Position numbers and translations under genes: made by a program
Assembly: GCA_017551705.1 (NCBI GenBank)
Contig: JAFZLA010000071.1
Span: 1 to 64,000 of the forward strand
Length of the DNA stretch: 64,000 nt
From: Treponema sp.
GTDB taxonomy: Bacteria > Spirochaetota > Spirochaetia > Treponematales > Treponemataceae
Direction: 5' to 3'
Notes under the pieces: generated by a model
The model's database searches: none
Told to the model about the DNA's origin: nothing
What the model saw: only the letters and a program-made list of their open reading frames with translations
Shown: positions 60,456-64,000 of the stretch, piece after piece
How the letters are laid out: each line of letters begins with the position of its first letter
How positions within the stretch are numbered: the first letter of the stretch is position 1

Positions 60456-61463
60456 ATGGAAAACACAATTCTTGCAATCGCAATTTCTACGCTGGACTTT
60501 TTAAACTATGCCGAAAAATGCCGCCTTTTTGCGGCGTTAAAAAATCTTGGCGGCGTTGCGGCGGACTCTCCGCTTTCGTTTTTTAGGACAGCTTCCTACG
60601 ACCAAATCGCCGCTCTCTCAAAAAGAGACGCAAGGCGGCCCTTAAAAATCCGCCGCTGGGACCCTGACGAGCGCTTTAGGCTTTCGGTAAAGGGCGCCAA
60701 GACGGCGGCGGCCTTGGGAGTAGGCGCCCTTTTATTCTTTGACGGCTTGTACCCGCCGCTTTTAAAAGAAATTCCTGACCCGCCGTTCGCGCTTTTTTAC
60801 CGCGGAAACATCAAGGCGCTTTGGTCAAAGACTGTCAGCGTCGTTGGAACCCGCCGCCTTAGCCCCGAAGGAAGAAAGGCCGCGCGCGATTTTTCTTACC
60901 AAGCGGCGGAGGCTGGCTATTGCGTCGTAAGCGGCTTGGCCTTGGGAGCGGACGGCTGCGCGCACAAGGGGGCGGTGGACGCTTTTTATGACCAAAAGGC
61001 AAAGACTGTAAACACGGCCGCCGTCCTTGCTTGCGGCGTGGACAACGTGTTTCCTCCCAGCCACAAAAAAATTGCCGGCCAAATAATCCAAAACGGGGGA
61101 GCGCTTTTAAGCGAATGGGCGCCCGGAGTTCCCGGCGAAAAATGGCGCTTTGTAAGCCGCAACCGCATAATAGCGGGCCTTGCGCCTGCGACGGTGGTGA
61201 TCCAAGCGCCTCCAGGAAGCGGCGCCCTTTTGACGGCGGACTTTGCCTTGGGCTACAACCGCGAGCTGTATTTTCACCAGGCTTGCTTTTGCAAAAACGC
61301 GCTGGTTCTTGCGGAGTTGGTTCACAAAAATTTGCAGGCTCAGGAGGGAGCGGCCGCCGCACGAAAGATTCAAACCCGCCCGGAATCCTATGTGTCCGAC
61401 GGCGCCCAAGTGATTGGCGGCTTTTTGGACTTTCGTTCTTGCTTTGAACAAAAATTCCCTTGA
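60456..61463 (+). CDS. dprA: DNA processing protein DprA (Smf)
   Basis: A 335-residue DprA, which loads RecA on incoming single-stranded DNA. The Rossmann-like domain has SVVGTRRLSPEGRKAARDF, then VVSGLALGADGCAHKGA, the typical SGxAxGID-like loop, and RFVSRNRIIAGLAPATVV. The start is ATG 60456 behind AGAGGAA. An AT-rich 75-bp gap upstream probably contains its promoter. The C-terminal winged domain of some family members is absent. Confidence 0.92.
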   Translation: MENTILAIAISTLDFLNYAEKCRLFAALKNLGGVAADSPLSFFRTASYDQIAALSKRDARRPLKIRRWDPDERFRLSVKGAKTAAALGVGALLFFDGLYPPLLKEIPDPPFALFYRGNIKALWSKTVSVVGTRRLSPEGRKAARDFSYQAAEAGYCVVSGLALGADGCAHKGAVDAFYDQKAKTVNTAAVLACGVDNVFPPSHKKIAGQIIQNGGALLSEWAPGVPGEKWRFVSRNRIIAGLAPATVVIQAPPGSGALLTADFALGYNRELYFHQACFCKNALVLAELVHKNLQAQEGAAAARKIQTRPESYVSDGAQVIGGFLDFRSCFEQKFP

Positions 61464-61497
61464 CAAGTCGCAAAAAGAGCGTTATCTTCTATTTAAT

Positions 61498-63645
61498 ATG
61501 GCAGAAGCAAAAAAAACAAAGGCAAAAAATTCAAAGGGCGCCAAGACTGAAAAAAACACGCTGGTAATCGTGGAGTCTCCCGCAAAGGCGCACACTATAG
61601 AAAAGTATTTGGGTCCCGGCTACACGGTCAAGGCCTCTATGGGCCACTTGATTGATTTGCCCAAATCGCGCATGGCGATTGACACCGAAAATAATTTTAC
61701 GCCGGAATACATCACCGTTCGCGGAAAGGCCAAGCTTTTAAAGGAACTTCAAAAGGACGCAAAAAAATCCACGCTCGTCTTGCTCGCGTCGGATAACGAC
61801 CGCGAAGGAGAGGCCATCGCTTGGCACTTGAACAACGCTCTCAAAGAAAAGACAGAAGCTCCGATTCATAGAATTGTTTTTAACGAAATCACTCCTGTCG
61901 CCATTAAGGAAGCTGTTCAGCATCCGGGCGACATTTCGGAGCCAAAGGTCAACGCGCAAAAGGCCCGCCGCATTCTTGACCGCTTGGTTGGCTACAACCT
62001 TAGCCCCCTCTTGTGGGCAAAAGTTAAGAACGGACTCAGCGCGGGCCGCGTTCAGTCGGTGGCCTTGCGCTTGATTTGCGAACGCGAAAAAGAAGTCGAA
62101 GAATTCATTCCCGAAGAGTATTGGAGCTTGGACGCTGACTTTGCCAAAGGAAAGTCGTCGTTCACCGCTCAGCTTGTTTCCTACAAGGGAGAAAAGCCCG
62201 CGCTCAAAAGCGAGGCGCAAGTAAATGAGATTATTGAGCAAATTAAAAACGCGGAGTGCAAGGTCACATCGATAAAGGCAACCGACAAAGTGGTTCGCCC
62301 CAAGCCTCCGTTCACAACTTCAAAATTGCAGCAGGCGTCGGCAAACCGCTTGGGCTTTACTTCAAGCAAAACGATGCAGATCGCGCAGCAGCTTTACGAA
62401 GGCGTCAACATCGGTTCCACCCGCGTGGGTCTCATCACTTACATGAGAACGGACAGCGTCCGCATTTCGCAAACCGCTTTGACCGAAATCCGCGAATGGA
62501 TTGGAAAAAATTATCCCGACGACCTTCCGCCTGAGCCGATTGAGTACACTGTCGGAAAGGGAGCGCAAGACGCGCACGAAGGCATCCGACCCACTTATGT
62601 TTCTTACACGCCGGAGAGCGTAAAGGAATATTTGACTCGAGACCAATTGCGCCTTTACACAATCATTTGGGAGCGCCTTGTCTCAAGCCAAATGAACAAC
62701 GCCAAGACCCGCACCACCAGCGTGGAGATTACCGCCGGCGACGCGGTCTTTAGAGCCAGCGCTTCAAAGATTGTCGACAAGGGCTTTTATAATGTAATTC
62801 ACTTGCTTTCTTCAAAAGAAGACGCGACCGGCTCTCTTCCTTCTCTCAAAGAGCAGGAAGTTTTGGCAAGCGGAAAGTTCTATCCCGAGCAGCACTTTAC
62901 GCAAGGACCCGCGCGCTATACCGACGCTTCCATCATTAAAACTTTGGAAGAGCGGGGCATAGGAAGACCGTCAACTTACGCTCCTATTGTAAGAGTTTTG
63001 CTTGACCGCTACTATGTGACGCGCGCCAACAAGCAATTGGTTCCAACCTTGCTTGGAAAGATGATAAGCAAGATTTTGGTCGAGTCTTTCCCCGAAATCA
63101 TCGACGAAGAATTTACCGCGCAAGTAGAAAATGACTTGGACAAAGTTGAGCAAGACAGCTTGGCTTGGACAGACATGATCGGACAAATCTATACGCCTTT
63201 TAAAAAGCGCGTGGCCCAAGTCATGGAAGCCACCGAAAGCGTAAAGGGCTTTTTGGACGAACAGACCGACAAGGTTTGCGAACTTTGCGGAAAGCCGATG
63301 ATTAAAAAGCTGGGCCGCTTTGGCTTCTTCTTGGCTTGCTCGGGCTTTCCGGCCTGCCACAACACCAAGTCGGTTCCTCTTGCCAAGTGCCCGGTTCCCG
63401 GTTGCGGCGGCGAGATTGTCGAGCGAAAGACAAAGGGCAGGGGAAAGGCCTTTTATGGCTGCACCAACTATCCCAAGTGCACCTTTATCAGCCACTTTAA
63501 GCCGATTGACTCTTACTGCCCCAAGTGCGGCTGGTTCTTGGTCGAAAAATACGACAAAAAGAACGGCGCCTACAAGAGCTGCATAAATCCCGACTGCGAC
63601 TACTTGCACTCTGCCGACGGCGACGAAAAGGATAAGGCTGAGTAA
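61498..63645 (+). CDS. topA: DNA topoisomerase I
   Basis: A 715-residue type IA topoisomerase that relaxes negative supercoils. Basic N-terminal tail, Toprim domain (LVIVESPAKAHTIEKYLG, then ASDNDREGEAIAWHL), active Tyr315 in ITYMRTDS, and three C-terminal four-cysteine zinc ribbons starting at CELCGKPM, CPVPGCGG and CPKCGW. ATG 61498 is preferred to 61414, which overlaps dprA. Confidence 0.95.
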   Translation: MAEAKKTKAKNSKGAKTEKNTLVIVESPAKAHTIEKYLGPGYTVKASMGHLIDLPKSRMAIDTENNFTPEYITVRGKAKLLKELQKDAKKSTLVLLASDNDREGEAIAWHLNNALKEKTEAPIHRIVFNEITPVAIKEAVQHPGDISEPKVNAQKARRILDRLVGYNLSPLLWAKVKNGLSAGRVQSVALRLICEREKEVEEFIPEEYWSLDADFAKGKSSFTAQLVSYKGEKPALKSEAQVNEIIEQIKNAECKVTSIKATDKVVRPKPPFTTSKLQQASANRLGFTSSKTMQIAQQLYEGVNIGSTRVGLITYMRTDSVRISQTALTEIREWIGKNYPDDLPPEPIEYTVGKGAQDAHEGIRPTYVSYTPESVKEYLTRDQLRLYTIIWERLVSSQMNNAKTRTTSVEITAGDAVFRASASKIVDKGFYNVIHLLSSKEDATGSLPSLKEQEVLASGKFYPEQHFTQGPARYTDASIIKTLEERGIGRPSTYAPIVRVLLDRYYVTRANKQLVPTLLGKMISKILVESFPEIIDEEFTAQVENDLDKVEQDSLAWTDMIGQIYTPFKKRVAQVMEATESVKGFLDEQTDKVCELCGKPMIKKLGRFGFFLACSGFPACHNTKSVPLAKCPVPGCGGEIVERKTKGRGKAFYGCTNYPKCTFISHFKPIDSYCPKCGWFLVEKYDKKNGAYKSCINPDCDYLHSADGDEKDKAE

Positions 63646-63665
63646 GCCCCCGGCGCGCGAGGACT

Positions 63666-64000
63666 ATGACAGTACAAGATTCTTGCCAAGAATTTTTAGT
63701 CTACCTTTCGACAGTTCGCGGAATGACGGACAACACAATCACCGCCTATTCCGAGGACTACAAAAAGCTCGCCGAGTTTTTGGGCGCAGACACCGAGATT
63801 GACAAAGTTTCCTTGCAGGACTTGCGCTTTTGCGTGGGCTCTTTGAGCGCCCAAAAATTTTCCGTTGCGTCGATAAACCGCTTTATCGCAAGCCTTCGCT
63901 CACTTTTTGCCTACAGCCAAAAATTTGGCCGCCTGCAAGTCAATCCCGCCTTGCAGCTAAAAAGCCTCAAAATGCCCAAGCATCTTCCAACTTTTATGAC
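63666..64000 (+). CDS. xerD: Tyrosine recombinase XerD-like, cut by the window end
   Basis: The first 111 codons of a second tyrosine recombinase. The visible part is the N-terminal SAM-like core-binding domain (STVRGMTDNTITAYSEDYK, then SLRSLFAYSQK, NPALQLKSLKMPKHLP); the catalytic domain lies outside the window. GAGGA precedes the ATG. It pairs with the recombinase at 58753, and its place after topA fits the gene order I associate with spirochetes. Confidence 0.85.
   Translation, partial: MTVQDSCQEFLVYLSTVRGMTDNTITAYSEDYKKLAEFLGADTEIDKVSLQDLRFCVGSLSAQKFSVASINRFIASLRSLFAYSQKFGRLQVNPALQLKSLKMPKHLPTFM

Noticed and set aside
1-64000. tRNA, rRNA, prophage and CRISPR loci
   Set aside because: No cloverleaf-like sequence, rRNA segment, phage structural gene or repeat-spacer array was noticed in the intergenic regions; this was by eye only.

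Overview
The window looks like chromosomal DNA of a spirochete, most probably a Treponema of the gut, rumen or oral type; I cannot name the species. The evidence is a translationally coupled pair of FlaA periplasmic-flagellum sheath proteins (48282-49777), a 717-residue DUF4954-type protein (18871-21024), an unusually high load of lipoproteins, and a reduced division cluster (mraZ-rsmH-ftsL-murF-ftsW-ftsQ-ftsA-ftsZ) running into xerC, a TPR lipoprotein, dprA, topA and xerD, an order I associate with treponemes. I saw no rRNA, tRNA, CRISPR array or prophage.

Layout. 130-3588: argD, an HtrA-type lipoprotein protease, and 5-formyl-THF cyclo-ligase. 3631-18809: an accessory island of envelope proteins. 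It holds two S41-like proteases, two clostripain-like (C11) lipoproteins, two paralogous small lipoproteins, a large lipoprotein of unknown fold, a small outer-membrane barrel, a membrane-embedded regulator with a C-terminal winged helix, and a large M16-like protein without its zinc motif. The C11 + S41 + small-lipoprotein set occurs twice around the regulator, so I read the region as a duplicated, possibly self-regulated surface or periplasmic proteolysis system. 18871-29584: DUF4954, SDR, TPR, glycosyltransferase and acyltransferase genes, the metNIQ transporter, an FtsH-like AAA protein without a protease domain, and an ArfB-like ribosome rescue factor.

29585-41651 is the most plastic part. 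A 512-bp gene-free stretch carries two inverted copies of a hairpin element and leads into an 8.2-kb gene for a 2,723-residue beta-helix lipoprotein. Then come three PD-(D/E)XK (Rpn/PF12784-like) nuclease genes, one inactivated by an internal deletion, together with a duplicated scrap of the 3' end of the giant gene and an orphan nuclease tail. 41722-46441 is a complete livJHMGF branched-chain amino-acid transporter. 46446-50636 holds a GH5 glycosidase, the flaA pair and a nuclease-like protein of unknown role. 50710-64000 is the division and chromosome-maintenance cluster, headed by four GTGG boxes at exact 10-bp spacing that fit an MraZ operator.

Two window-wide patterns stand out. A dispersed intergenic element (4 copies) has stems that differ between copies by paired, compensating changes. 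Many sigma70-type promoters fit TTGNNN-N17-TANAAT, often with GCGC just before the -10; in at least three genes the predicted transcript start coincides with the start codon, suggesting leaderless mRNAs.
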